A stretch of DNA of 64,000 bases from Streptococcus mitis (GTDB taxonomy: Bacteria; Bacillota; Bacilli; Lactobacillales; Streptococcaceae). The first letter of the stretch is position 1. Each line of letters starts with the position of its first letter. The position numbers and the translations under genes were made by a program. This document shows, piece after piece, positions 32,343-43,500 of the stretch. The stretch lies in the NCBI RefSeq assembly GCF_023109105.1, contig NZ_JALDTZ010000008.1, positions 1 through 64,000 of the forward strand, in the 5' to 3' direction. The notes under the pieces are model-generated. The model ran no database searches, had not been told where the DNA came from, and saw only the letters and a list, made by a program, of their open reading frames with translations.

Positions 32343-33434
32343 CTAAAAATCTATCCCTTTCCCGAGCTCAACCACACTATCCGGCACATCACTAAATAAA
32401 GTCACATGTCCCATCTTGCGGTTGTGCTTCGCTTCTATTTTACCATACATGTGGAGGTGGGCGCTTGGATTTTCTGTGACATATTTTTCAGCGTCCTCGA
32501 CATGCTGACCGAGAACATTGAGCATGACGGCTGGCGCATGTAGTTTGATAGTAGGTAATGGTGCTCCGAGAACACCCAAGATATGGGTGTCAAACTGTGA
32601 AAAGTCACAAGCTTCAATTGAATAGTGACCTGAGTTGTGTGGACGTGGGGCAATCTCATTGACAATGATGTCATCAGCTGTCGCAAACATTTCCACGCAA
32701 AGGGTTCCAGATAGGTTCAGCTGTTCTGCAATTCGCACTGCCATGGCTTTGGCTTTTTCAGCTAAACTTTCTGAAATGCTAGCAGGCACAATGGTTTTTG
32801 AAAGAATGTTGTTTCGGTGGATATTTTCCTGAACTGGGAAAACCGTCACATATTTGCCATTACCAGATACTATGACAGAAATTTCAAGGTCAAAATTGAC
32901 AAATTCTTCCAAAACGCAGTCTGCTGAATCTGCTAGCGCATAGGCTTCTGCCAAATCTGCTTCTGAGCGAATGACCTTTTGACCATGGCCATCGTAACCA
33001 CCTGTCGCAGTCTTGAGGACATAGTTTTTTGACAAGTCGATATCTGCCAAATCTTGGCTTGAGGTCACAACCTTGTAAGGAGCCACCGTTACTTGAGCCT
33101 TATTTGACAAAAAGTCTTTTTCAAAAATCCGATTTTGGGAGATGCGGAGTAGGTCTGTTCCTTGTGGAAGTTGTCCATCCTTGATGACAGCATCCAGACC
33201 GTCAGCATCGACATTTTCAAACTCATAGGTCAGGACATCGCAACGCTCAGCCAACTGACGGAGGGCATCTACATCGTTATAAGGCGCCACGATGATTTCC
33301 GCCACTCGAGAGGCTGGACAATCCGCCGCAGGATCCAGCGCGATAACCTTGTGCCCCATGTAGATAGCAGAAATGACCATCATCTGACCAAGCTGACCGC
33401 CACCGATAATTCCGATTGTTTTAGATGAGCTCAT
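32343..33434 (-). CDS. purK: N5-carboxyaminoimidazole ribonucleotide synthase
   Basis: 363 residues, ATP-grasp fold. N-terminal [16 protein letters not shown], nucleotide-binding [14 protein letters not shown] and metal-binding [18 protein letters not shown] are present. It converts AIR, ATP and bicarbonate to N5-CAIR. The start overlaps the purE stop by 14 bp. Confidence 0.96.
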   Translation of the reverse strand: MSSSKTIGIIGGGQLGQMMVISAIYMGHKVIALDPAADCPASRVAEIIVAPYNDVDALRQLAERCDVLTYEFENVDADGLDAVIKDGQLPQGTDLLRISQNRIFEKDFLSNKAQVTVAPYKVVTSSQDLADIDLSKNYVLKTATGGYDGHGQKVIRSEADLAEAYALADSADCVLEEFVNFDLEISVIVSGNGKYVTVFPVQENIHRNNILSKTIVPASISESLAEKAKAMAVRIAEQLNLSGTLCVEMFATADDIIVNEIAPRPHNSGHYSIEACDFSQFDTHILGVLGAPLPTIKLHAPAVMLNVLGQHVEDAEKYVTENPSAHLHMYGKIEAKHNRKMGHVTLFSDVPDSVVELGKGIDF

Positions 33435-33912
33435 TTGTCGACTCCTCTGCGATTTTTCCTTGTTCTTCTGCGAAATCTGCCAAAGCTGTCGCGATATCCT
33501 GATCCTCTACCGACAGGAGACGGAGGGCAAAGAGGGCAGCGTTAGTCGCACCCGCTTCACCGATAGCCATGGTCGCAACTGGTACTCCACCTGGCATCTG
33601 AACGATAGAATAAAGTGAATCCACACCGCTAAGGGCACGTGATTTGACTGGAACCCCGATGACTGGAAGAGTAGTTTTAGCCGCAACCATACCTGGCAAA
33701 TGGGCTGCGCCACCTGCTCCTGCGATGATGACCTTGATGCCACGGCTACGTGCTTCTTCTGCATGCTTGAACATGAGGTCTGGCGTACGGTGGGCAGAGA
33801 CAACCTTCTTTTCGTAAGCAACGCCGAAGCGGTCTAGGACTTCTGCTGTTTTTTGCATGGTTGCCCAGTCGGATTTTGAGCCCATGATGATGGAAATAAT
33901 TGGTTTAGTCAT
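33421..33912 (-). CDS. purE: N5-CAIR mutase
   Basis: About 163 residues starting [19 protein letters not shown] (RBS AAAAAAGGAAAAATT). The class I PurE motifs SAHRTPD and [11 protein letters not shown] are present. It moves the carboxyl group to give CAIR. A longer in-frame extension to 33984 has no homology. First gene of the second pur operon. Confidence 0.96.
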   Translation of the reverse strand: MTKPIISIIMGSKSDWATMQKTAEVLDRFGVAYEKKVVSAHRTPDLMFKHAEEARSRGIKVIIAGAGGAAHLPGMVAAKTTLPVIGVPVKSRALSGVDSLYSIVQMPGGVPVATMAIGEAGATNAALFALRLLSVEDQDIATALADFAEEQGKIAEESTNELI

Positions 33913-33949
33913 AATTTTTCCTTTTTTCTTCTTTTTTGATAATGGTCTT

Positions 33950-34110
33950 AGGTAGTGGGGACGGAAGCAAACCTTCGGTTTCATTCCTAAACTTTGAACC
34001 TAGGGTCTCAAAGCTTCCCCCGACCAGAACAGAAATTGTTCTGGTCTTTTCACCACGGCGACCGTTATCTTACTTTGGCTCGCTTTCGCTCGCCATGGCA
34101 AATATGTCTG
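33950..34110. other. Hairpin-rich purD-purE intergenic region
   Basis: Successive inverted repeats: GAAGC/GGTTTC, CTTTGA...TCAAAG around CCTAGG, and a strong stem GACCAGAACA/TGTTCTGGTC. Also GGCTCGC-TTTCGCTCGCC. On the plus strand the strong stem is followed by TTTT. It could be a terminator region or a structured leader of purE. Confidence 0.5.
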
Positions 34111-35376
34111 TTAATCTTTTATGGCCTTGCTTCCGATATCTTTTCGGTAAAAGAGTCCTTCTGTTTTTTGTTGGGCGAGTTCTTGGTAGATGGTGTTTTG
34201 GCCGTCTTTGACGGTGTCTGCTGTGGTGACTAGCATGTAAACTCGGCCGCCATTCGATAGCAGTGCTCTGCTATTTTCCGCAAACTTGGCCCCTGCATAG
34301 TAAGTGATGATATCGCCTTCTGTCTTAGCTGGCAATGCAACACCCTTTTCATAATCTAGCGGGTAGCCGTTTGAAGCTACAACCACACCCAGAGTCACAC
34401 CCTTGTCTGTCCAGGTGATGGTTGGCTCCTTACCATCGAGGATATCCGTGATATTTTGTGCAAAATCAGATGTCAAACGAGGCAAGATAATCTGAGTTTC
34501 AGGATCTCCGAAACGAGCGTTGAACTCGATGACCTTCGGCCCATTAGCTGTCAAGATAAGCCCTGCGTAAAGAACACCCAGATAAGGACAACCTTCTTTG
34601 ATCATGCCTTCGAGAACTGGCTTGACAATGGTGTCAACCGCCGTGTCAACCACGCTCTGTGGCAAGTGAGGAACTGGCGCATAGGCACCCATACCACCCG
34701 TGTTAGGCCCCTTATCGCCATCGTAGGCACGTTTGTGGTCTTGTGCTGTCGGCATGATATAAAACTTGTCGCCATTAACAAAAGCAAAGAGTGAAAATTC
34801 CTCTCCTTCAAGGAATTCCTCGATGACCACACGCGCACCTGAGTCACCGAATTTATTGTCCAATAGCATCTCGTGAGCGGCTTCGACCGCTTGCTCGACT
34901 GTCTCAGCAACGACGACACCTTTCCCAAGGGCCAAACCATCCGCCTTGACCACGATAGGTGCCCCATGCTTTTCGATATATGCCTTAGCTTCCTCAAAAT
35001 CTGAGAATGTTCCATAGGCTGCTGTCGGAACGCCGTATTTGACCATGATTTCCTTGGCAAAATCCTTAGACCATTCCAGCTCAGCCGCAGCCTTGGTCGG
35101 ACCAAAAGCCTTTAGTCCTGCCGCATTGAAATCATCCACGATACCAGCCGCAAGGGCATCGTCTGGACCGATAAAGGCCCAAGCAACATCGTTGGCTTTT
35201 ACAAAGTCAATCAGCTTAGAATGTTCGGAAATAGAAATATTTACCAAATCAAGTCCATCTAATCGCATCCCGTCATTTCCAGGAGCCACGAAAACTTGCT
35301 CAACATCCTTTGATTCCAGCAACTTCTTAGCAATCGCATGTTCACGACCACCTGAACCGACAACAAGCAGTTTCAT
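34111..35376 (-). CDS. purD: Phosphoribosylamine-glycine ligase
   Basis: 421 residues, ATP-grasp GARS enzyme. VVGSGGREHAIA at the N-terminus, FIGPDDALAAG, the VVKADGLALGKGVVVA loop and EFNARFGDPETQ are intact. It forms glycinamide ribonucleotide (step 2). It has its own promoter with Pur-box-like sequences. Confidence 0.97.
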   Translation of the reverse strand: MKLLVVGSGGREHAIAKKLLESKDVEQVFVAPGNDGMRLDGLDLVNISISEHSKLIDFVKANDVAWAFIGPDDALAAGIVDDFNAAGLKAFGPTKAAAELEWSKDFAKEIMVKYGVPTAAYGTFSDFEEAKAYIEKHGAPIVVKADGLALGKGVVVAETVEQAVEAAHEMLLDNKFGDSGARVVIEEFLEGEEFSLFAFVNGDKFYIMPTAQDHKRAYDGDKGPNTGGMGAYAPVPHLPQSVVDTAVDTIVKPVLEGMIKEGCPYLGVLYAGLILTANGPKVIEFNARFGDPETQIILPRLTSDFAQNITDILDGKEPTITWTDKGVTLGVVVASNGYPLDYEKGVALPAKTEGDIITYYAGAKFAENSRALLSNGGRVYMLVTTADTVKDGQNTIYQELAQQKTEGLFYRKDIGSKAIKD

Positions 35377-35408
35377 CTCTTAACCTCTTTTGCGAATTAT
35401 TTATTAAC

Positions 35409-35450
35409 ATTATACCACAAACGTTCGTTTTAATCTTGTTTCGTTAAGCA
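35409..35450 (-). promoter_or_regulatory. purD promoter with PurR-box-like repeats
   Basis: Minus strand -10 TATAAT (35409-35414). Two copies of an ACGAA core (AAAACGAACGTTT and TTAACGAAACAAG) lie immediately upstream, resembling the streptococcal/lactococcal PurBox CCGAAC core. Confidence 0.55.
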
Positions 35451-35457
35451 TTTTTAA

Positions 35458-35497
35458 TCAAAAAAGGGAAAGAAACTGTTTTCCTCCCTTTTGTTTT
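35458..35497 (-). terminator. Terminator of the purC-purH operon
   Basis: Minus strand AAAAGGGAGG and CTTTCCCTTTT arms with a T-run. Confidence 0.75.
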
Positions 35498-37045
35498 TTA
35501 ATGTCTAAAATGTCTCACGCCTGTGAAGACCATGGTCAAGCCATATTTGTCTGCTGCTTCGATTGACTCTTGGTCACGGACTGATCCACCTGGTTGGATG
35601 ATAGCCTTGATACCTGCTTTAGCGATTTCTTCCACGTTATCTGCAAACGGGAAGAAGGCATCTGAAGCAAGAACAGCGCCGTCAAGACGATCTTTAGCTT
35701 GGTCAATGGCGATACGGACAGAAGCCACACGGTTAGTTTGACCAGGACCAACACCAAGTGTCATGTGGTCGTTAGTCACGATAATACCGTTTGATTTGAC
35801 GTACTTGATGGCTTTCCAAGCAAATTCAAGAGCTGTTGCTTCTGTCTCAGTTGGTTGGCGTTTGGTAACCACTTGCCAGTCAGCTGGACTTTCTTTAACA
35901 ACGTCTTGGTTTTGAACGAGAAGTCCACCAACAACACCAGTGTATTCTGCTTCTGCTTCGCTGGCATCTTGAGCATCGAATGGCAAGGCAAGGATACGCA
36001 AGTTTTTCTTCTTTGTTGTCAAGATTTCAAGTGCTTCGTCTGTATAGCTTGGTGCGATGATAATTTCAAGGAAAACACTGTGCATTTTCGTAGCTGTTGC
36101 AGCGTCAACCTCACGGTTGAGAACGACGATACCACCAAAGATAGACACTGGGTCAGATTCATAAGCGTAGTCCCAAGCCGTTTCGATGTCTTCAGCCTGA
36201 CCAATTCCACATGGGTTCATGTGTTTCAAAGCCACAACGGTTGGACGATCTTTGAAATCACGGATGATACGAATCGCAGCATCAGCGTCACGGATATTAT
36301 TGAAGGACAATTCTTTACCGTTGAGCTGTTTAGCTGAAGCAATCGAGTAATCCGTCGGCAAGGCCTTTTGGTAGAAATCAGCATCTTGTTGAGGATTTTC
36401 CCCGTAACGCATCGGTTGCTTGAGGTCATAAGTCAAAGTGAGTTTTTCAGGTTTATCTTCACCCACTTGAGCTGTGAAGTATGCCGCAATCAAAGCATCA
36501 TAAGCAGCTGTGTGACGGAATACTTTTGCTGCCAAACGTTGACGAGTTTCGTAAGTTGTCTCACCATTTGCTGACAATTCGTCAAGTACAACCGTATAGT
36601 CAGCAGGGTCTACTACAACTGTTACGCTAGCGTGATTCTTAGCTGCGGAACGAAGCATTGATGGACCACCGATATCGATGTTTTCCACCGCGTCAGCATA
36701 AGTCACGTCTGGTTTGAGGATGGTTTCCTTAAATGGGTAAAGGTTTACCACCACAAGATCAATGAGCTCTATCTGATTGTCCTTGGCTGCTTCCAGGTGA
36801 CTATCCAAATCACGACGAGCGAGGAGACCACCGTGGATATTTGGATGGAGAGTTTTGACACGACCATCCATCATTTCCGGGAAACCAGTCACATCATCGA
36901 TGGCAATAGTCTCCACCCCTGCAGTATCAAGGGCAACCTTGGTCCCACCCGTCGAGATAATATCCCAACCAAGTTTTTTAAGTTCTTGGGCAAATTCAAC
37001 AATGCCCGCTTTGTCTGAGACACTAATTAGTGCGCGTTTAGTCAT
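35498..37045 (-). CDS. purH: Bifunctional AICAR formyltransferase / IMP cyclohydrolase
   Basis: 515 residues starting [20 protein letters not shown] (RBS AAAGGAGAAAAC). MGS-like cyclohydrolase domain (about 1-200) with [10 protein letters not shown] and [23 protein letters not shown] domain (about 200-515) with [11 protein letters not shown]. Catalyses the last two steps to IMP. The longer in-frame start at 37066 has weaker spacing. Confidence 0.97.
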   Translation of the reverse strand: MTKRALISVSDKAGIVEFAQELKKLGWDIISTGGTKVALDTAGVETIAIDDVTGFPEMMDGRVKTLHPNIHGGLLARRDLDSHLEAAKDNQIELIDLVVVNLYPFKETILKPDVTYADAVENIDIGGPSMLRSAAKNHASVTVVVDPADYTVVLDELSANGETTYETRQRLAAKVFRHTAAYDALIAAYFTAQVGEDKPEKLTLTYDLKQPMRYGENPQQDADFYQKALPTDYSIASAKQLNGKELSFNNIRDADAAIRIIRDFKDRPTVVALKHMNPCGIGQAEDIETAWDYAYESDPVSIFGGIVVLNREVDAATATKMHSVFLEIIIAPSYTDEALEILTTKKKNLRILALPFDAQDASEAEAEYTGVVGGLLVQNQDVVKESPADWQVVTKRQPTETEATALEFAWKAIKYVKSNGIIVTNDHMTLGVGPGQTNRVASVRIAIDQAKDRLDGAVLASDAFFPFADNVEEIAKAGIKAIIQPGGSVRDQESIEAADKYGLTMVFTGVRHFRH

Positions 37046-37071
37046 GTTTTCTCCTTTCATTTTCAAACTCT

Positions 37072-37245
37072 CTACCTACGCATTTTTCGATTCATAAAGT
37101 ATAGGGAGACGATTACCACGACTCCCAAAATTACTGTCAGTAAAAATCTCCCCCAATAGGGAATCTCTGGGAAGAAAAAATTTACCAGTAAACGTAGAAT
37201 GATTGCCAAGCTAATCAAGGCAAGTGTTTCCAACCATTTTTTCAT
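37072..37245 (-). CDS. Small membrane protein between purN and purH
   Basis: 57 residues with two hydrophobic helices ([20 protein letters not shown] and [17 protein letters not shown]) and a basic C-terminus NRKMRR. Its ATG follows the purN stop with no gap (TAAATG), so it is translationally coupled within the operon. I recognise no family. In some pneumococci I recall a VanZ-like gene at this position; this is much shorter. Confidence 0.7.
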   Translation of the reverse strand: MKKWLETLALISLAIILRLLVNFFFPEIPYWGRFLLTVILGVVVIVSLYFMNRKMRR

Positions 37246-37791
37246 TTACTTGTCCAACAATTCTCTAATGACCTCTGGATACAACTTGTACTCTGCCTCA
37301 TGAATGCGAGCTTCAAAACTGTCAATGGTATCATCAGCTAGTCTTGGCACACGGACTTGTTTGATGACCTTTCCAGTATCCACTCCAGAGTCCACCCAGT
37401 GAATGGTCACTCCCGACTGCTCCACCCCAGCATTCCAAGCATCCTCAATCCCATGAGCTCCTGGAAATTCTGGCAGGTAGGCTGGGTGAATGTTGATGAT
37501 ACGACCTTCATAGGCTGCTAACAAGGTTGGGCCAACTATTTTCATGTAGCCTGCTAGACAAACCAAGTCAATCTGGTGCTCATCCAAGAGCTCGACAAGG
37601 GCTGCTTCGTAGTCTACCTTGCTCTCAAATTCCTTGAGTTCAAAGGCATAGGACAGAACGCCGAGCTTGTCTGCACGTTCTAGCACATAGGCGTCACGAT
37701 GATCTGAAAAGACAAACTCCACTGGAAATTCTTCGGCAATCACCTGAAAATTTGAGCCATTACCAGAGGCAAAAACCGCTATTTTTTTCAT
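37246..37791 (-). CDS. purN: Glycinamide ribonucleotide formyltransferase
   Basis: 181 residues. [13 protein letters not shown] (GAR phosphate loop) and the catalytic region [19 protein letters not shown] with His and Asp residues in [10 protein letters not shown] are present. Uses 10-formyl-THF (step 3). Overlaps purM by 4 bp. Confidence 0.97.
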   Translation of the reverse strand: MKKIAVFASGNGSNFQVIAEEFPVEFVFSDHRDAYVLERADKLGVLSYAFELKEFESKVDYEAALVELLDEHQIDLVCLAGYMKIVGPTLLAAYEGRIINIHPAYLPEFPGAHGIEDAWNAGVEQSGVTIHWVDSGVDTGKVIKQVRVPRLADDTIDSFEARIHEAEYKLYPEVIRELLDK

Positions 37792-38810
37792 TTGATGATG
37801 ACACTTTCGTTTTCTTTCTTGACGATGCGACCAATTTCATAGACTGGTTCATCCAATAATTCCTTGATTCGACTTACATTTTCAGGGCTAACTGCCAGCA
37901 TGAGTCCCACACCCATATTGAAGATTTCAAACATTTCCTCATGCTTGATCTGACCGTATTTTTCAAGGGCTTTGAAGATTGGTAAGACTGGAACTTTGCT
38001 TTCATCAATCTCTGCAGCTAGGTCATCTGCAAACATGCGAGGGACATTCTCAATAAAGCCACCACCTGTAATGTGGGCAATACCGTTGACCAAGCCTTCC
38101 TTGATAAGGGGCAAGACAGCCTTGACATAGATACGAGTCGGCTCAAGCAGCACTTCTTTGAGTTTCTTTCCTTCCAATTCTGGAAGGACTTCCTCACCTG
38201 TGTAATTCGCAAAGACACGACGAACGAGAGAGTAACCATTTGAGTGAATCCCACTTGAAGCAAGTCCGAGCAGAACATCACCTTCTGCCACTTTTGAACC
38301 GTCAATGATTTGAGATTTTTCAGCTACTCCTACCGCAAAACCAGCCAAGTCATAGTCGTCTTCACCGTACATACCAGGCATTTCAGCTGTTTCACCACCA
38401 ATGAGAGCTGCACCAGCTTGAACACATCCTTCAGCCACACCAGCAACAACCTGTTCTAGTTTAGCCGGTTCATTTTTCCCAGTTGCGATATAGTCTAGGA
38501 AGTAGAGAGGTTCCGCACCTGCAGCGATGATGTCATTGATGCACATAGCCACACAGTCTTGACCGATAGTATCATGCTTGTCGTACTTGATAGCCAGCAT
38601 GAGTTTAGTACCGACACCATCTGTACCTGAGATCAAAACAGGCTCTTTGACACCTGTTTTTGAAAGGTCAAACATACCACCAAAGCCACCAAGAGCTCCC
38701 ATGACACCTGCACGCTCCGTACGAGCTACATGCTTTTTGATCCGTTCAACAACTTCATAACCCGCTTCAACATCCACACCAGATTGAGCATAAGCATTCT
38801 TATTTGTCAT
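37788..38810 (-). CDS. purM: Phosphoribosylformylglycinamidine cyclo-ligase
   Basis: 340 residues, AIRS family. [11 protein letters not shown] at the N-terminus, [23 protein letters not shown] and THITGGG-like [11 protein letters not shown] motifs. Closes the imidazole ring to AIR. A second, truncated copy of its first codons lies upstream near 38986. Confidence 0.97.
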   Translation of the reverse strand: MTNKNAYAQSGVDVEAGYEVVERIKKHVARTERAGVMGALGGFGGMFDLSKTGVKEPVLISGTDGVGTKLMLAIKYDKHDTIGQDCVAMCINDIIAAGAEPLYFLDYIATGKNEPAKLEQVVAGVAEGCVQAGAALIGGETAEMPGMYGEDDYDLAGFAVGVAEKSQIIDGSKVAEGDVLLGLASSGIHSNGYSLVRRVFANYTGEEVLPELEGKKLKEVLLEPTRIYVKAVLPLIKEGLVNGIAHITGGGFIENVPRMFADDLAAEIDESKVPVLPIFKALEKYGQIKHEEMFEIFNMGVGLMLAVSPENVSRIKELLDEPVYEIGRIVKKENESVIIK

Positions 38811-38843
38811 TTTTATATTCCTTTTCTTTGAGAAGAGTGCGAC

Positions 38844-38880
38844 GTATTTTTAGATAAATAATTATTTTATCTAAAAATAC
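38844..38880. repeat. Palindrome in the purF-purM intergenic region
   Basis: GTATTTTTAGATAA and TTATCTAAAAATAC are perfect arms. A second stem (CTACTGAC/GTCAGTAG, about 38932-38953) follows. No T-run on the minus strand, so it is not a classical terminator of purF. Confidence 0.8.
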
Positions 38881-38941
38881 TAGTCAGGGCTCTAGTTTTG
38901 GCCCCATAAGGCAAAGCGTCTACTGACAAATGCTTTAGCTT

Positions 38942-38986
38942 TTAGTCAGTAGTGAGACGTGAGGCATAAGCATTTTTATTTGTCAT
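38942..38986 (-). pseudogene. Duplicated purM start (14-codon upstream ORF)
   Basis: With a good site (AAGAGGAGACAAA) an ORF begins [14 protein letters not shown] then stops. The first eight residues match the purM N-terminus MTNKNAYA. It looks like the old purM start left behind after a roughly 180-bp insertion or duplication. Confidence 0.75.
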
Positions 38987-39029
38987 TTTGTCTCCTCTTC
39001 CTTTCCTTTAATGGAGAATCTTTATCCGT

Positions 39030-40472
39030 CTATTTGTAAAAACTAGTCTTTTCTTCCAAACTTCTACGGTAGTCTTCTTCGTAATCATAGAGAGGTGTTG
39101 GGTAGTCACCGTCAAAGTAAGCGACACAGAGACCGCCATTTGGCGCATCTGTTTCAATCCCAATCGAATCAATTAAACCTTCAACAGAAAGGTAAGTCAG
39201 ACTGTCCGCCCCAATGATTTGGCGCGTTTCTTCGACCGTATGATTAGCCGCAATCAGTTCCTGACGGGTCTGGATATCAATCCCGTAGAAACATGGATAA
39301 GCTAGCGCTGGACTACCAATGGCAACGTGAACTTCAGTCGCACCCGCTTCTTTCAAGAGCTGAACGATACGACGAGATGTTGTTCCACGTACAATAGAGT
39401 CATCAATCATAACCACACGCTTGCCCTTCACGACGCCAGAAACGGCAGAAAGTTTCATCCGAACCCCTTGCTCACGCAATTCTTGAGTTGGCTGGATAAA
39501 TGTCCGTTGCGTATATTGGTTCTTGATGAGACCCATTTCATTTGGCAGACCGGATTCTTCCGCAAAGCCCATGGCTGCGCTGAGTGAAGAGTTGGGCACA
39601 CCGACCACAATATCCGCTTCATGCTTGAATTCACGGGCTAGTTGCGCTCCCATTCTCTTACGAGCAGTATGGACATTGACACCATGGATATTAGAATCCG
39701 GGCGGGCAAAATAGATATACTCCATAGAACAAATCGCGAGCTGAGTATCATCTGTATAGCTGTCATACTGGATGCCCTTGTCATCAATAATCACAATCTC
39801 ACCTGGCTTCAAATCGCGAATCCATTCTGCACCAATAACCTCAAAAGCACAGGTTTCAGATGACACTACGACTGCTCCGTTAGCCATTTTCCCGATAGAA
39901 AGGGGACGGAAACCATTGGGGTCAAGAGCCGCAATCAACTTATCTTCAAACATCAAGATATAAGCAAAGCCACCTTTGACAAGACTGAGTGCTTCCTTGA
40001 TTTTGCCCATCAAGTTCGGATTATGACTGCGACGAATGAGATGAGCCAAGATTTCCGAGTCCGAAGTCGCGCTGAAAATCGCTCCTCTTTGTTCCAGTTC
40101 TTTCTTAAGAGAGGCCGCATTGGTTAGATTTCCATTATGAGCCAAGCCAAACTGCATATCGTGAAAACGGAAGAGGAAGGGCTGGATGTTATCTACAGAA
40201 GCTTCGCCAGCAGTCGCGTAACGCACATGCCCAATCGCACCAGTTCCTGTCAATTTATCCAAATTAGCAGGATTTCTGAAGACTTCTGAAAGAAGGCCCA
40301 TATCACGATGGCGCTTCAATTGCCCCTGATCATTGGAGAGGATTCCTGCCCCCTCCTGACCACGGTGCTGAAGACTGTGGAGCCCAAAATAGGTCAATTT
40401 AGCAGCATCTGGATGCCCCCAGATACCGAAAACACCACATTCTTCATTAAGAGATTTTACTTCGTATGTCAT
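39030..40472 (-). CDS. purF: Amidophosphoribosyltransferase
   Basis: 480 residues. The N-terminal propeptide precedes the Ntn nucleophile Cys in NEECGVFGIWG (about 12). Glutaminase motifs GHVRYATAG and SDSEILAHL. PRPP-binding loop VVMIDDSIVRGTTSRRIV (about 348-365). Commits PRPP to purine synthesis. Preceded by purL. Confidence 0.97.
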   Translation of the reverse strand: MTYEVKSLNEECGVFGIWGHPDAAKLTYFGLHSLQHRGQEGAGILSNDQGQLKRHRDMGLLSEVFRNPANLDKLTGTGAIGHVRYATAGEASVDNIQPFLFRFHDMQFGLAHNGNLTNAASLKKELEQRGAIFSATSDSEILAHLIRRSHNPNLMGKIKEALSLVKGGFAYILMFEDKLIAALDPNGFRPLSIGKMANGAVVVSSETCAFEVIGAEWIRDLKPGEIVIIDDKGIQYDSYTDDTQLAICSMEYIYFARPDSNIHGVNVHTARKRMGAQLAREFKHEADIVVGVPNSSLSAAMGFAEESGLPNEMGLIKNQYTQRTFIQPTQELREQGVRMKLSAVSGVVKGKRVVMIDDSIVRGTTSRRIVQLLKEAGATEVHVAIGSPALAYPCFYGIDIQTRQELIAANHTVEETRQIIGADSLTYLSVEGLIDSIGIETDAPNGGLCVAYFDGDYPTPLYDYEEDYRRSLEEKTSFYK

Positions 40473-40560
40473 TTTTTATACCTAATTTTCATTTGCAATC
40501 ATCAAGAGCTCAATCTACATGACTTTCACATTACTGATACTCTTCGAAAATCTGCAAGTC

Positions 40561-43500
40561 TTATTTTTCAGTGAAAAATTTAACCGCCGACGCGAACAGG
40601 TGCTGGTCTTTATTTCCTGGAATATTTTGGAAAAGACCGTCTTCATAACGTTCTGAGTGTCCCATCTTACCGATGATTTGACCGTTCTTGCTAGTAATTC
40701 CTTCGATAGCATGGACAGAACCATTTGGATTGTACTTAGAGTCCATGCTTGGTTTGCCGTCAAAGTCTACGTATTGGCTGAAAATTTGTCCATTGTCACG
40801 GAGCTCTGCAAATTCCTCAGCCGTCACGACAAACTTCCCTTCACCGTGTGATACTGGGATAGCATGAATATCGCCCACTTGCACCCCAGCCAACCATGGT
40901 GAGTTAGTATTTGCAATACGAGTTTCTACCATCTTGGCCACGTGCTGGTTAGCATCATTATAGAAGAGGGTTGGGCTAGTACTGCTGGCATCCCCGAAGT
41001 TTCCGTATGGTAGGAGACCCGATTTGACTAAGGCCTGGAATCCATTACAGATACCGATAATCAAGCCACCACGAGCGATAAAGCTATCAATAGCTGCACG
41101 GACTTTTTCATTGAGGAGGATGTTGACGATAAACTTGGCTGAACCATCTGGTTCATCCGCAGCTGAGAAACCACCTGCAAAGAAGAGGATGTTAGCCTTG
41201 CCGATGTTGTCAACCATTGTTTCAACTGACTTGACAATGGCTTCTTCATTCAAGGTCACGAATGGCACCAAGTTGACCTCTGCACCTTCTTTTTCAAAGG
41301 CTTTTGCTGAGTCATATTCTGAGTTGGTCCCTGGAAATACTGGGATGTAAACAACCGGTTTTCCAATCTTTTCTTTGGCTTTGATGATTAGGTCAGAAGA
41401 GACAGCTGGTACTTCAGCCAGTTCCTTGGCTTGGGCAAATTCTGTTGGGTAAACTTCTTCCAATTTACCTTGAAAGGCGCTATCAAGCTTGTATCCATCT
41501 AGCTTCACACCGTTAACAAGCAGGGTAAAGTCTGCACTTGTTTGACCGATTTTCTCCACTCCAGCTATTTCTTCAGGAGATGTGAAGATAAATCCGTCCA
41601 ATTGAGCTGTTAAAGCTGTTTCAAGTTCAGACAAGGTTACCTCTGCACCGATATGATTTCCAAAGGTAGCAAGAGCCAAACTTTCAACAACACCACCATA
41701 TTTGACAGCTGATGCAGATGTCACTTTGTGAGCCTTTTGAATAACTTCAAATTGAGCAAAATTAGACTTGATCAGATCAAAATCAATCTCTTGGGCCAAA
41801 GCTTGACCTGGGATGTAGTAGATATTTTCACCAGCAGCCTTAAATTCTGGAGAAAGGACCTTACGGCTATCTGCTGTTGTCACACCAAAGGCAACCAAGG
41901 TTGGGGGCACCGTCAATTCTTCAAAAGTACCAGACATAGAGTCCTTACCACCGATAGATGGCAAACCAAGTTGAATTTGTGCTTCGATAGAACCTAGAAG
42001 AGCCGCTACTGGCTGACCAAAACGCTCAGCTTGCTTGTCCATGCGCTCAAAGTACTCTTGATAAGAGAAGCGAGCCTTAGACCAGTTGGCACCTGTCGCC
42101 ACTAGACGAGCAGTTGCTTCGATAACCGCATAGGCAGCACCGTGGTAAGGTGACCATTCTGCTACATAAGGGTTGAACCCTTGAGCCATGACTGACGCAG
42201 TATGAGTCACACCATGTTGAACTGGCAATTTTTGTACAGATGCCTCAGTCGGTGTGAGTTGGTAACGACCGCCAAGTGGGTGGTTGACCGTAGAACGACC
42301 GACAGAACAGTCAAAGATGGTCTGCAAACCTTTTTGACTCGCATGGTTCAAGTCAGATAGAACCGCAAGGGTGTCTGCTTCAAGAGTTTCAGCACTTGTT
42401 TGTCGTTCTTCTGGGAGTTTAACATCCTTGTCCACAACCTTAGCATCGACAACGACACGCACACCATTGGTATCAAGGAAACGACGTTCCAAGTCCACGA
42501 TTGTTTCACCATTCCAGTGCATAACTAGATTTGTTTTTTCAGTTACTGTCGCAACAACAACAGCATCAATATTCTCTTTGTTACATTCAGCAATGAAGGC
42601 ATCTACATCCTCAGGACGAACCACGACTGCCATCCGTTCTTGTGATTCAGAGATAGCAATTTCTGTTCCATTCAAGCCTTGGTATTTAAGAGGAACCTTG
42701 TTGAGGTCGATTTCAAGACCGTCTGCCAATTCACCGATAGCTACACAGACACCACCTGCTCCAAAGTCATTAGATTTCTTGATAAGACGAGTGACATTGC
42801 CATTACGGAAGAGGCGTTGAATCTTACGTTCTTCGATGGCATTCCCTTTTTGAACCTCGGCACCAGCAGTCTCCACAGACTCTACTGTTTGAACCTTAGA
42901 AGAACCTGTCGCACCACCGACACCATCACGTCCTGTCTTACCTCCAAGAAGGATAATGACATCCCCCGCTTCTGGTTTTTCACGGACGACATTTTCCTTA
43001 GGAGCCGCACCTACAACTGCACCTAGCTCCATACGTTTAGCCACAAAACCTGGGTGGAAATACTCACGAACGTAGGTCGTCGCAAGCCCAATCTGATTAC
43101 CATATGAAGAATAACCATGAGCTGCTGTTTTAGAAATCACTTGTTGTGGCAATTTCCCAGCACGAGTTTCCGAAATCGGTGCTGTAATATCACCAGCACC
43201 CGAGATTCGCATGGCTTGATAAACGTATGAACGGCCTGACAATGGGTCACGAATAGCCCCACCGATACAGGTAGCAGCCCCACCAAATGGCTCAATTTCT
43301 GTTGGATGGTTGTGGGTTTCATTTTTGAACATAAGGAGCCATGGTTCTTTGACACCATTGACATCCACTTCGATTTCTACTGAGCAAGCATTGATTTCGT
43401 CTGACACTTCCATGTCGTCCAAACGACCATTGGCACGCTCATAACGACCGAAAATAGTCGCCATATCCATCAAGGTTTGTGGTTTTTCAGAACGCCCCAA

